64,000 bases of DNA. Source: Betaproteobacteria bacterium. GTDB lineage: Bacteria; Pseudomonadota; Gammaproteobacteria; Burkholderiales; Burkholderiaceae_C. The notes beneath the pieces are model-generated. The model did no database searches and was not told the origin of the DNA. It worked only from the letters and a program-made list of their open reading frames with translations. The position numbers and the translations under genes were made by a program. Positions 32,767 through 40,982 of the stretch are shown piece after piece; the first letter of the stretch is position 1; the number at the start of each line of letters is the position of its first letter. The stretch lies in assembly GCA_016716535.1 (NCBI GenBank), contig JADJWD010000006.1:186001-250000 (forward strand). The letters are read 5' to 3'.

Positions 32767-35604
32767 CTAGAAGCGGAACGACGCGTTCAGGTAGACGACG
32801 CGCCCGCGCGGGTCGTACAGGGTGATGTCGTAGCCGGCCTGGAACTGGTTGCTGGTCGGGATGAACAGCGGCGGATCCTTGTCGAAGAGGTTGCGCGCGC
32901 CGAGGGCGACCTTCAGGTTCTTGATGCCCGTCCAGGCCACCTGCGCGTCGTAGATCGACTGCGCGGGCACGCGGTGCTCGTTGCCGTTCAGGTCGTTGCC
33001 GTCGCGGTAGCCGCGGTAGTAGTTCTGCGCGAAGGTCAGCGCCCACGGGCCGGTCGTCCAGGTCGCGCTCAGGTAGTGCTTCCAGCGCAGCACGACGCCG
33101 TCGTTCACCGCCGCCGCGGTGCTGAGCACGGGATCGCCGTTCGGGCCCTCGACGATGGTGCCCACCTTGCGCGAGACGGCGCCGCCCGGGCTCGTCTGGT
33201 CGAACTGGATGAAGTAGGTGCCCGACAGGCCCAGGTCCAGCCGGCTGCCGCCCAACGGCACGCGCCACTGCGCCTCCAGGTCGATGCCGCGCACCTTGGC
33301 GCTGCCCACGTTCTGCAGCGTCTGGATGATCGACTCGATGTCGTTGCTGCCTGGTGTCAGCGTCACGAGGCCGGCGAAGGCGGGGTCGCCGGCGCGGAAG
33401 CGCGACACCACCTCCTGCGCCGAGGGCGCCGAGATGATGTCCTCGACCTTGAACTGGAAGTAGTCGATGCCCACCGTCAGGTCGCGCAGCGGCTGCAGCA
33501 CGAGGCCGAGGGTCGCCTGCCGCGACTTCTCGGGCTTCAGCGCCGGGTTGCCGCCGGTCAGCGAGTTGACCTGCAGGTCGGTCTGGCCGGTGCCGCCCGG
33601 GCCGTCGTCGTTGAACTGCTCCGAGCTGCCCAGCGTCTGCGGCTGCCACAGATCGATCAGCGTCGGCGCGCGGAAGCCGGTGCCGACGGAGCCGCGCACC
33701 AGCACCTCGCGCACCGGCTGGTAGCGCACCGCGCCCTTGAACGTGGACGAGTTGCCGACGTCGTCGTAGCGGTCGTGGCGCGCCGCCACGGTGCCGTCCA
33801 GGCCCTTGAGGATCGGGATGTTCAGCTCGCCGAAGGCCGAGCCGATCTTGCGGTCGCGGTCCACCGGCGGCAACGCGCCGCCGAGGCCGGCGATGTCGCC
33901 GGTGCTCAGGGCCGGACTCGGCGTCGTGACCAGCGACTCCAGGCGCGCCTGCAGCCCGGCGGCGTACTGCAGCGGGCCGGCCGGCAGCGGCACGATGTCG
34001 CCCGAGATGCGCCCGTCGAACGAGGTGCTCTCGCTGCGGGCGTCGAGCGTCGCGCCGGTGTACTTGGCGCCGGCGGCGGCGAGCGCGGCGTTGAACGCCG
34101 CCGACTGCGTCAGCGACCAGGGGTTGTAGTCGCTCGTCGGCGCGTTCACCACGCGTGCGAAGGCCACCTGCGAGAAGTAGCCGTCAGGGACCGTGCCCGA
34201 GAGCTTGTTCTGGTTGCGCACGGCCGCCACTTCCCAGTCCTGGCCGGCGAAAGCGCCGCGCAGGCCGAGCGACAGCCGCGTCTGCGTGGCCGTGTCCTCC
34301 TGCGTGCGGTCGCCGAAGTCGAACACGCGCGCCGTCACCGCCAGCGGCTGCCCGACGAGCGCGCCGAAGCCCTGCGCCGTGAGGTACGCGGCGGCGATGG
34401 CGTAGTTCGGGTTGGTCGGCCGGATGATCAGTGCCGGCTCCACGCCCTGCTGCGCGAAGAGCGCATCGGTGATCATGAAGCTGCGCCGCAGCGGGCTCGG
34501 CTGGAAGCGCTGCGTGACGACGCTGCGCGAGTACAGCGCATCGGCGAACGCCTCCAGGTTGTCGGAGATCGAGAAGACGAAGTTGCCGGTCAGCGCCCTC
34601 GACTCGGTCTTCGGCACGAGGCCGACGAAGGCGTTGCTGTCGAAGGTGCAGAAGGGCGCGCCGTTCGTCGTCAGCGTCGGGTCGCGGTACATGTTGATCT
34701 GCTCGCACTGGTTGGCGGCGGCGAGCGGGTTGCCGTAGCCGGTGCCCGGGCTGTTGCCAAAGCCGGGCTGGCGGCCCGGCGTGTTGCCGACGACGCCCTC
34801 GGCCGTCGGGTCGAAGGGCGCGCCGGTGCCGGGGTTGTAGCCGCCCTCGATGTTGCCCTGGCCGGTGGCCGCCGCGGCCAGGTAGGGCGGCACGTTGCCG
34901 GTGCGCGCGAAGTCCCGGTCCTTCGCGAAGAGCGCGGCCTCCTGCTGCAGCGACAGCGAGACGGTGGCGTTGAAGCGGTCCTTCGCGCGGTCGCCGAAGC
35001 CGACGACGACGCTGGCGCGCCGGCTGTCGCCGCCGCCGCTGCGCGTGGGCTGCGCGTAGGAGCCGGCGACCTCCACGCCCTGGAAGTCGCGGCTGAGGAT
35101 GAAGTTCACGACGCCGGCGATGGCGTCCGAGCCGTACAGGCTCGAGGCGCCGTCCTTCAGCACCTCGACGCGCTCCACCGCCGCCAGCGGGATCGCGTTC
35201 ACGTTCACCGAGGCGCCGTTGCCGCCGGCGAAGGCGGCCAGCCGCCGGCCGTTGACGAGCACGAGCGTGCGGTCCTCGCCCAGGCCGCGCAGCGACACCG
35301 ACGACTGCCCGTAGGTGGAGTTGCCGGCACCCATCGCGTTGCTGATGGCGCCCTGCGACGACACCGCGGCGATCGCCTGCAGCAGCTGCTCGGTGGTGGT
35401 GACGCCGGTGCGCGCGATGTCCTCGCGGCGCAGCACCTGCACCGGCAGCGCCGTCTCGGCGTCGACACGGCGGATCGCCGAGCCGGTGATCTCGATGCGC
35501 TGCTCCTGCGCGAACGCCGGCAGCGCCGGCACGACGTGGGCGGCGGCGACGCCGGCGCCCAGCGCCAGGCGCGCGGCCCGGCGCAACGGATGGATGCGGA
35601 ACAT
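32767..35604 (-). CDS. TonB-dependent outer-membrane receptor
   Basis: A 945-residue precursor with a signal peptide (MFRIHPLRRAARLALGAGVAAA to AFA-Q). The plug domain follows: ITGSAIRRVDAETALPVQVL, SSVSLRGLG, TLVLVNGRRL and VERVEVLKDGASSLYGSDAIAGVVNFIL. The long 22-strand barrel ends with VYLNASFRF and a terminal Phe. The plug style, with repeated GSAIRR and LRGLG segments, resembles large receptors for peptides or complex organic substrates. The ligand is unknown. AGGAGG lies 7 bp before the ATG at 35604. It converges with RR2 (43 bp apart), so the unusual regulators are its nearest neighbours. Confidence 0.92.
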   Translation of the reverse strand: MFRIHPLRRAARLALGAGVAAAHVVPALPAFAQEQRIEITGSAIRRVDAETALPVQVLRREDIARTGVTTTEQLLQAIAAVSSQGAISNAMGAGNSTYGQSSVSLRGLGEDRTLVLVNGRRLAAFAGGNGASVNVNAIPLAAVERVEVLKDGASSLYGSDAIAGVVNFILSRDFQGVEVAGSYAQPTRSGGGDSRRASVVVGFGDRAKDRFNATVSLSLQQEAALFAKDRDFARTGNVPPYLAAAATGQGNIEGGYNPGTGAPFDPTAEGVVGNTPGRQPGFGNSPGTGYGNPLAAANQCEQINMYRDPTLTTNGAPFCTFDSNAFVGLVPKTESRALTGNFVFSISDNLEAFADALYSRSVVTQRFQPSPLRRSFMITDALFAQQGVEPALIIRPTNPNYAIAAAYLTAQGFGALVGQPLAVTARVFDFGDRTQEDTATQTRLSLGLRGAFAGQDWEVAAVRNQNKLSGTVPDGYFSQVAFARVVNAPTSDYNPWSLTQSAAFNAALAAAGAKYTGATLDARSESTSFDGRISGDIVPLPAGPLQYAAGLQARLESLVTTPSPALSTGDIAGLGGALPPVDRDRKIGSAFGELNIPILKGLDGTVAARHDRYDDVGNSSTFKGAVRYQPVREVLVRGSVGTGFRAPTLIDLWQPQTLGSSEQFNDDGPGGTGQTDLQVNSLTGGNPALKPEKSRQATLGLVLQPLRDLTVGIDYFQFKVEDIISAPSAQEVVSRFRAGDPAFAGLVTLTPGSNDIESIIQTLQNVGSAKVRGIDLEAQWRVPLGGSRLDLGLSGTYFIQFDQTSPGGAVSRKVGTIVEGPNGDPVLSTAAAVNDGVVLRWKHYLSATWTTGPWALTFAQNYYRGYRDGNDLNGNEHRVPAQSIYDAQVAWTGIKNLKVALGARNLFDKDPPLFIPTSNQFQAGYDITLYDPRGRVVYLNASFRF

Positions 35605-35949
35605 GGGGGAACCTCCTGCGTGGCTGGAATGCGCCGCACCCTCTTCGTGGCGCGGCACCGCTTGACGTGCAGGCAATCTAGGCAGGCTCGCCGCCGGCGG
35701 CTGAAACAGCGGATGCCGGCGCTGCGTCGTGGCGCGATGCCGCGCTGCGGTGTGTCGCCCCGCGACACATCCCTGCCGCTGCAACGACGTGCGGCGACTC
35801 TTGCGTGCAGCGCCCACGCGGCGCCCCGGTAGCATCGCGCTCGGGACTTTCCCGCGGCTGTGGTGGCCGGGCGACAGGCGCCGCGGCGCCGGTGCCTGCG
35901 GCCTGCGCCGCCCAGGCCGCCCGCCCCTGCAACAGACGGACCCTTCGCC
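35605..35949. promoter_or_regulatory. divergent control region, TonB receptor / Anbu protease
   Basis: 345 bp without a gene. A TAGCAT (35830-35835) followed by CGCGC is a possible rightward -10 box for the protease gene. A leftward TAGATT (35685-35680) lies about 75 bp before the receptor start. Neither has a clear -35 box. Confidence 0.35.
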
Positions 35950-36780
35950 ATGACCTACTGCGTCGGCATCAAGCTCAACGCCGGCCTCGTGTTCCTGTCG
36001 GACTCGCGCACGAACGCGGGGCTGGACGCGATCAGCACCTTCCGCAAGATGATCATCTACGAGAAGCGCGGCGACCGCTTCATGGTGATGCTCTCGGCCG
36101 GCAACCTCAGCATCAGCCAGAGCGTGCGCGAGATCCTGCAGGTGGAGAAGATCGCGCCGCACGAGCACGGCGCCGAGCCGATCACGATCTGGAACGCCGC
36201 GAGCATGTTCGACGCCGCGCGCGTGCTCGGCAGCGCCGTGCGGCGCGTCTACCACCAGGACGGCCCGTCGCTCAAGCACAGCGGCATCGACTTCAACGCC
36301 AGCATGATCTTCGGCGGCCAGATCAAGGGCGAGGCGATGCGCCTGTTCCACGTCTACAGCGCCGGCAACTTCATCGAGGCGACGCGCGAGACGTGCTTCT
36401 TCCAGGTCGGCGAGAGCAAGTACGGCAAGCCGATCCTCGACCGCGTGCTGACGCCGGGCACGGGCCTGGACGAAGCGGCCAAGTGCGCGCTGGTGTCGAT
36501 GGACAGCACGCTGAAGTCCAACCTCAGCGTCGGGCCGCCGCTGGACCTGCTGGTCTACCGCGAGGGGGCGCTCGCCAGCGACGAACACGTCTGCATCGAC
36601 GAGGCGAACCCGTATTTCCAGATGATCCGCAGCACCTGGGGGCAGCGGCTGCGCGAGGTGTTCGAAGGCATCGACGACCCGCGCTGGGACGGCGGCGACG
36701 CCACGCACCCGCTGATGGTGAAGAGCATGCGCTTCGAGCCGATGCGCAAGATCACGCAGCCGGGCGAGCGCATCATCTGA
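35950..36780 (+). CDS. Anbu-type proteasome-related peptidase
   Basis: A 276-residue Ntn-hydrolase of the bacterial Anbu (ancestral beta subunit) family. Removal of Met1 would expose Thr2 as the nucleophile (MTYCVGIKL). SDSRTNAGLDAISTFRKM provides the Asp and Lys/Arg expected around the active site. GGQIKGEAMRLFHVYSAGNFIEA and the YGKPILDR segment are family-typical. Anbu proteins form helical or ring assemblies and are usually encoded with alpha-E, circularly permuted ATP-grasp and transglutaminase-like genes. None of those is here. Instead an alpha/beta hydrolase follows with a 1-base TGATG overlap. Confidence 0.9.
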   Translation: MTYCVGIKLNAGLVFLSDSRTNAGLDAISTFRKMIIYEKRGDRFMVMLSAGNLSISQSVREILQVEKIAPHEHGAEPITIWNAASMFDAARVLGSAVRRVYHQDGPSLKHSGIDFNASMIFGGQIKGEAMRLFHVYSAGNFIEATRETCFFQVGESKYGKPILDRVLTPGTGLDEAAKCALVSMDSTLKSNLSVGPPLDLLVYREGALASDEHVCIDEANPYFQMIRSTWGQRLREVFEGIDDPRWDGGDATHPLMVKSMRFEPMRKITQPGERII

Positions 36781-37622
36781 TGGGCCCGCGATCCACGCCG
36801 GCGCACCGCGCGCTCGCCCGCACCATCGTCTTCTGCCACGCCAACGGCTTTCCCGGCAGCACCTACGGCGTGTTGTTCGAAGCCTGGCGCGCCGCCGGCT
36901 GGCGCGTGCTGGCGCCCGAGAAACTCGGCCACGACCCGCACTACCCGGTCACCAACGGCTGGCGGCATCTGCGCGACGAACTGCTCGCCTTCCTCGAGCG
37001 CGAGGCCGGCGCCACGCCGGAGCGGCCGGTGGCGCTGGTCGGGCACTCGATGGGCGGCTACATGAGCCTGCTGGCCGCCAGCCGCCGGCCGGCGCTGGTG
37101 CACCACGTCGTGCTGCTCGACGCGCCGATCGTCTCGGGCTGGCGCTCGCCGGCCTTCGGCCTGCTGAAGCTGAGCGGGCTCATCCACCGTGGCGGGCCCG
37201 GCCGCGCCTCGGCGCGCCGGCGCGAGCACTGGCCCAGCGAAGCATCGATGCGCGAGCACTTCACGGCCAAGTCGCTCTTCGCGCGCTGGGACCGCCGCGT
37301 CCTCGACGACTACCTGCGGCACGGCTTCGAGCCCGACCCGGCGCACGGCGGCGGCGTGCGCCTGGCGTTCCATCGCGACATCGAGACGCGCATCTACAAC
37401 ACGTTGCCGCACGAGGTGCCGGCGATGTTGAAGCGGCACCCGCTGCGCTGCCCGGTCGGCTTCGTCGCCGGCCGGCGCTCGGCCGAGAACCGACAACTCG
37501 GCCTGGCCTTCGCGCAGCACCTCGCCGGCCCGCGCTGGAAGTGGATTGACGGCTCGCACCTGTTCCCGATGGAGCGACCCGACGAGACGGCCGCCGCGGT
37601 GCGGGGCCTGCTGGCGGCCTGA
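36780..37622 (+). CDS. alpha/beta hydrolase
   Basis: 280 residues from the ATG that overlaps the Anbu stop (TGATG). The oxyanion region is FCHANGFPGSTYGVLF. The nucleophile elbow is VGHSMGGYMSLL (Ser in GHSMG), and the catalytic His lies in DGSHLFPMERPDE. There is no signal peptide, so it is cytoplasmic. The substrate is not evident. Its tight coupling to the Anbu peptidase suggests a joint role, though none is described to my knowledge. Confidence 0.9.
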   Translation: MGPRSTPAHRALARTIVFCHANGFPGSTYGVLFEAWRAAGWRVLAPEKLGHDPHYPVTNGWRHLRDELLAFLEREAGATPERPVALVGHSMGGYMSLLAASRRPALVHHVVLLDAPIVSGWRSPAFGLLKLSGLIHRGGPGRASARRREHWPSEASMREHFTAKSLFARWDRRVLDDYLRHGFEPDPAHGGGVRLAFHRDIETRIYNTLPHEVPAMLKRHPLRCPVGFVAGRRSAENRQLGLAFAQHLAGPRWKWIDGSHLFPMERPDETAAAVRGLLAA

Positions 37623-37800
37623 GCACAGCCACTCCCGACGGGCGGGGCGCGGGCGCGTGCGCGTGCGGCCCGCGCCAGAGATGACGTGCCGGCCGCACAA
37701 CTGATCCCGCCCGAGAACGTTGCCCGCCTCCGGCCAAGGGCGCGGGGCCGCGCCTTGACGGGCCTCCAGCAGCGCTCCACGCTGCGGCCGATAAGACGCC

Positions 37801-39438
37801 ATGCGCCCGCTCGATGCCGAGATCGACCAGGCCGTCGCGCTCGTCGTCGACGGCAACCCAGCCTCGCGCAGCGTGCTGGTGGCCATGCTGCGCGAAGCCG
37901 GCGTCGGCACCGTCGTGCAGGCGACCAAGGCGCAGGAGGCGCGCCGGCTGCTCGAGCACCGCCGCTTCGACATCGTGCTGTGCGAGTTCCACTTCGACCA
38001 CGAGACGATGAACGGCCAGGAGCTGATGGACGACCTGCGCCAGGCGGCGCTGCTGCCGCTGCGCACGGTGGTCGTGATGATCTCCAGCGAGTCGGACTAC
38101 GGCCATGTCGCCGAGGCCGCCGAGGCCGCCCTCGACGCCTACCTGATCAAGCCACACACCGAGGCGGCGCTGCGCGAGCGGCTGGTGCAGGCGCGCCAGC
38201 GCAAGCTCGTGCTGGCCGACGTCATCGGCCTCGTCGAGGGCGAGCGCTTCGACGCCGCCGCCGAGCAGGCACGCCGGCTGTGCGAGGCGCGCGGCCCGGC
38301 CTGGCTGCCGGCGGCGCGCATCGCCGCCGAGCTCTACCTGCGCCTGGGCCGCCCGGCCGAGGCGGTGCAGATGCTGGAAGCCATCCTGCGCACCGGCGCG
38401 CTGCCCTGGGCGCGGCTCGGGCTGGCGCGCGCGCACGTCGAGGCCGGCGCCGTCTTCCAGGCGCGGCGCACGCTGGAGAGCCTGCTCGGCGACCACCCGG
38501 GCTACGCCGACGCCTACGACGTGATGGGGCGCGTGCTGCTCGACGAGGGCAAACCGGCGCAGGCCATCGAGGCGCTCGGCCGCGCCACCGCGCTGACGCC
38601 GCACTGCGTCGGCCGGCGCGTCAAGCTCGGCCTGCTGCACTTCTACTACGGCGACCCGCGCGAAGCGCTCGCACACCTGGACACGGCCGTGCGCCTGGGC
38701 CTGAACTCGCGTGTCTTCGACCTGCAGGGCCTCGTGCTGCAGGCGGCGCTGCAGTTCGATCGCCGAGACCGGCGCGCGCTCGCCCTCGCGGCGCACAGCA
38801 TCTCGCGCCTGCGCGCCGCCGCCGCCGACAGCGCGCGCCTGCGCCGCTTCGAGGCCACCGTCGGCATCCTGCTGGCGCTGCTGGAGCGCCGCGTGCCCGA
38901 CGCCGTCGCCACGCTGCGCCGCCTGCTGGCCGAGGTGATGGCGCCGGACTTCGAGTTCGAGGCGGCGTGCAACCTGCTGATGGTGCTGTCGCGCATCGAG
39001 CGCGTCGAGTTGCACCTGGCCGACCTCGCCGACCACGTCGACCGCCTGGCGGCGCGCTTCGCCGTCTCGCGCACGACCTGCGAGATGTTGTGCGGCGCGC
39101 TGCGCGGCCACTACACCGTCGTCGAGCGCATCCGCGCCGCCTATGCCGGCATCGGCACGAGTACCGAGCAGGCCGTCTCGCTGACACTCGAAGGCCGCCC
39201 GCGCGACGCCGCCGTCGCGCTGCTGGCGCAGGCCAAGCGCACGCTGAACGGCAAGCTGATGGACCTCGCCGTGCACACGCTGGCACGGCACGGCGCGGCC
39301 ATCGCCGACGCGCCGGCGCTGCTGGCCGAGGCGCGCGAGCTGCAGCAGCGCTGCGCCAGCTACGGCACGCAGGTGCGCACGGCGCGCATCGACGACGCCC
39401 GCTCGATGGTGGCGGCGGCGCGGCCCTCCCCCGGCTGA
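37801..39438 (+). CDS. receiver-TPR protein with Glu at the phosphorylation site
   Basis: 545 residues. The N-terminal receiver-like domain (10-135) reads ALVVDGNPASRSVLVAML, then IVLCEFHFD where the phosphorylation Asp is expected (Glu62). SSESDYGHVAEAAEAALDAYLIKPHTE keeps the conserved Lys. The rest is helical tetratricopeptide-like repeats: LYLRLGRPAEAVQMLEAIL, VMGRVLLDEGKPAQAIEALGRATAL, LLHFYYGDPREALAHLDTAV. No DNA-binding or enzymatic domain is present, so it probably acts through protein contacts. The Glu could mimic the phosphorylated state. It is not operonic with its neighbours. The 178 bp upstream are GC-rich and hold no gene. Confidence 0.85.
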   Translation: MRPLDAEIDQAVALVVDGNPASRSVLVAMLREAGVGTVVQATKAQEARRLLEHRRFDIVLCEFHFDHETMNGQELMDDLRQAALLPLRTVVVMISSESDYGHVAEAAEAALDAYLIKPHTEAALRERLVQARQRKLVLADVIGLVEGERFDAAAEQARRLCEARGPAWLPAARIAAELYLRLGRPAEAVQMLEAILRTGALPWARLGLARAHVEAGAVFQARRTLESLLGDHPGYADAYDVMGRVLLDEGKPAQAIEALGRATALTPHCVGRRVKLGLLHFYYGDPREALAHLDTAVRLGLNSRVFDLQGLVLQAALQFDRRDRRALALAAHSISRLRAAAADSARLRRFEATVGILLALLERRVPDAVATLRRLLAEVMAPDFEFEAACNLLMVLSRIERVELHLADLADHVDRLAARFAVSRTTCEMLCGALRGHYTVVERIRAAYAGIGTSTEQAVSLTLEGRPRDAAVALLAQAKRTLNGKLMDLAVHTLARHGAAIADAPALLAEARELQQRCASYGTQVRTARIDDARSMVAAARPSPG

Positions 39439-39600
39439 AGCGGCACGCCCGGACGGCGCGCGGCGCCGCGTGGATCGCGGCCACAATCACCCGCCCCGGC
39501 CACCGGCCGGGGCGCGGACCTCGCCACAGCGCCCGGCGGCCGCACGCGGCCGCCGCAGCCGCAGCGCGCGCGGGGTCGCGCTTGGCCAAGGAGGAACGCG

Positions 39601-40008
39601 ATGAGCCCGACCCTTGCCGCGCTGACGGCCTTCGTCGCCTGGACGCTGGCGCTGCTGGTGCTGATGGAGGCCCTGCGCGCGCGGCTGGTGCTGGCCGGCC
39701 GCGTGCCGGCCAACGGCTTCGTGCCGAACAACGCCAACCTGAGCCCGTTCATGCAGCGGCTGGCGCGCGCCCACGCCAACTGCCTGGAAGGGCTGCCGAT
39801 CTTCGGCGCGCTGATGCTCATCGCCGTCGTCGCCGGCCGCACCGGCGTCACCGACCCGCTGGCCTGGGCGCTCGTCGGCGCGCGGCTGGTGCAGTCGGTC
39901 ATCCACCTCGCGTCGCTGTCGGTGCTGGCGGTGAACCTGCGCTTCGCGGCCTTCCTGGTGCAGATGGCGATCGGCGTGTACTGGGCGGTGCGGCTGCTGG
40001 TCGGTTGA
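39601..40008 (+). CDS. MAPEG family membrane protein
   Basis: A 135-residue, four-helix membrane protein of the MAPEG (membrane-associated proteins in eicosanoid and glutathione metabolism) superfamily. Visible motifs are RVPANGFVPNNANLSPFMQRLARAHANCLEGLPIFG, with the AHxNxxExxP core, and the RLVQSVIHL segment. Bacterial members are glutathione-transferase-like, but function here is unknown. AAGGAGG lies 8 bp before the ATG at 39601. Confidence 0.88.
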   Translation: MSPTLAALTAFVAWTLALLVLMEALRARLVLAGRVPANGFVPNNANLSPFMQRLARAHANCLEGLPIFGALMLIAVVAGRTGVTDPLAWALVGARLVQSVIHLASLSVLAVNLRFAAFLVQMAIGVYWAVRLLVG

Positions 40009-40037
40009 CCGCGTCAGCCCGGCGCCAGCCCCGCCGG

Positions 40038-40043
40038 TACAAT
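40038..40043 (+). promoter_or_regulatory. candidate -10 box before the SDR gene
   Basis: TACAAT lies 32 bp before the ATG of the SDR gene in the short gap after the MAPEG gene. No clear -35 box at standard spacing. Confidence 0.35.
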
Positions 40044-40074
40044 GCTGCGCCGCAGCATCGACCGGAGAAAGTAC

Positions 40075-40890
40075 ATGGACCTGAAGGACAAAGTGGCCGT
40101 CATCACCGGCGGCGCCAGCGGCATCGGCCGCGCGCTGGCCGCGGCGATGGCCCGGCGTGGCGTCAAGGGCCTCGCGCTCGTCGACATGAGCGAGGCCGTC
40201 GAGGACGTGGCGGGCAAGCTCAACGCCGAAGCGGGCCGCGTCTTCGCCATCCCGTTCCAGGGCAACACCACCGACGAGCGCTTTCGCGCCTCGGTGTTCG
40301 ACGCGATCTCGCAGAAGTTCGGCCCCGTCACGCTTTGCGTGCCGGCCGCCGGCATCACGCGCGACGACCTCGCGGTGCGCGTGGACAAGAACACCGGCCG
40401 CGCGCGCATCTACCCGGTCGAGCAGTTCAAGCTCGTCGTCGACGTGAACCTGATCGCGCCGATCTACTGGGCGCTCGAGATGATCGGCCGCATCGCCGAA
40501 GACCGCGCCGCGCGCGGCCTGAAGCGCTGGGCGCCCGAGGAGGGCATGCAGGGCTCGGTGGTCTTCATCGGCTCGATCTCGTCGCAGGGCAACCGCGGCC
40601 AGATCTCCTACGCCAGCACGAAGGCCGGCCTCGAGGGCGCGGCGGCGACGATCATGAAGGAGGCGATGTTCTACGGCGTGCGCTGCGGCGTCATCCACCC
40701 CGGCTTCACCGACACGCCGATGGTGCGCGCGATGGGCATGGACTACGTGGCGAAGAACATCCTGCCCTTCACGCAGCTCGGCCGCCTGATCCAGCCCGAG
40801 GAGATCGCCGATGCGATCTGCTTCATGCTCGCCAACGCCGCGGTGAGCGGCGAGCTGTGGGTCGACGCGGGCTGGCACGCGCCGGCCTGA
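40075..40890 (+). CDS. short-chain dehydrogenase/reductase
   Basis: 271 residues from ATG 40075, which has GGAGA 7 bp upstream. The frame extends to 40042 without family similarity. The cofactor motif is TGGASGIG, the catalytic Ser lies in IGSISSQG and the YASTK motif holds the Tyr and Lys. Some features resemble 3-ketoacyl or acetoacetyl reductases. Its place 92 bp before a PHA synthase suggests 3-hydroxyacyl-CoA supply, but this is inference and the substrate is not shown by the sequence. Confidence 0.85.
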   Translation: MDLKDKVAVITGGASGIGRALAAAMARRGVKGLALVDMSEAVEDVAGKLNAEAGRVFAIPFQGNTTDERFRASVFDAISQKFGPVTLCVPAAGITRDDLAVRVDKNTGRARIYPVEQFKLVVDVNLIAPIYWALEMIGRIAEDRAARGLKRWAPEEGMQGSVVFIGSISSQGNRGQISYASTKAGLEGAAATIMKEAMFYGVRCGVIHPGFTDTPMVRAMGMDYVAKNILPFTQLGRLIQPEEIADAICFMLANAAVSGELWVDAGWHAPA

Positions 40891-40982
40891 GCGTTCACGA
40901 CGACACCCACAATGAGCCGGCCTTGCGCCGGCTTTTCACCGACCAGGCCGCACGCGCCACGAGACGACGGAGGGGAGCCCCT

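Noticed and set aside
37686..40980. Open frame reading into the PHA synthase from far upstream
   Set aside because: The region before GTG 40983 overlaps three good genes in another frame and has an Arg/Pro-rich composition. A ribosome site precedes 40983.
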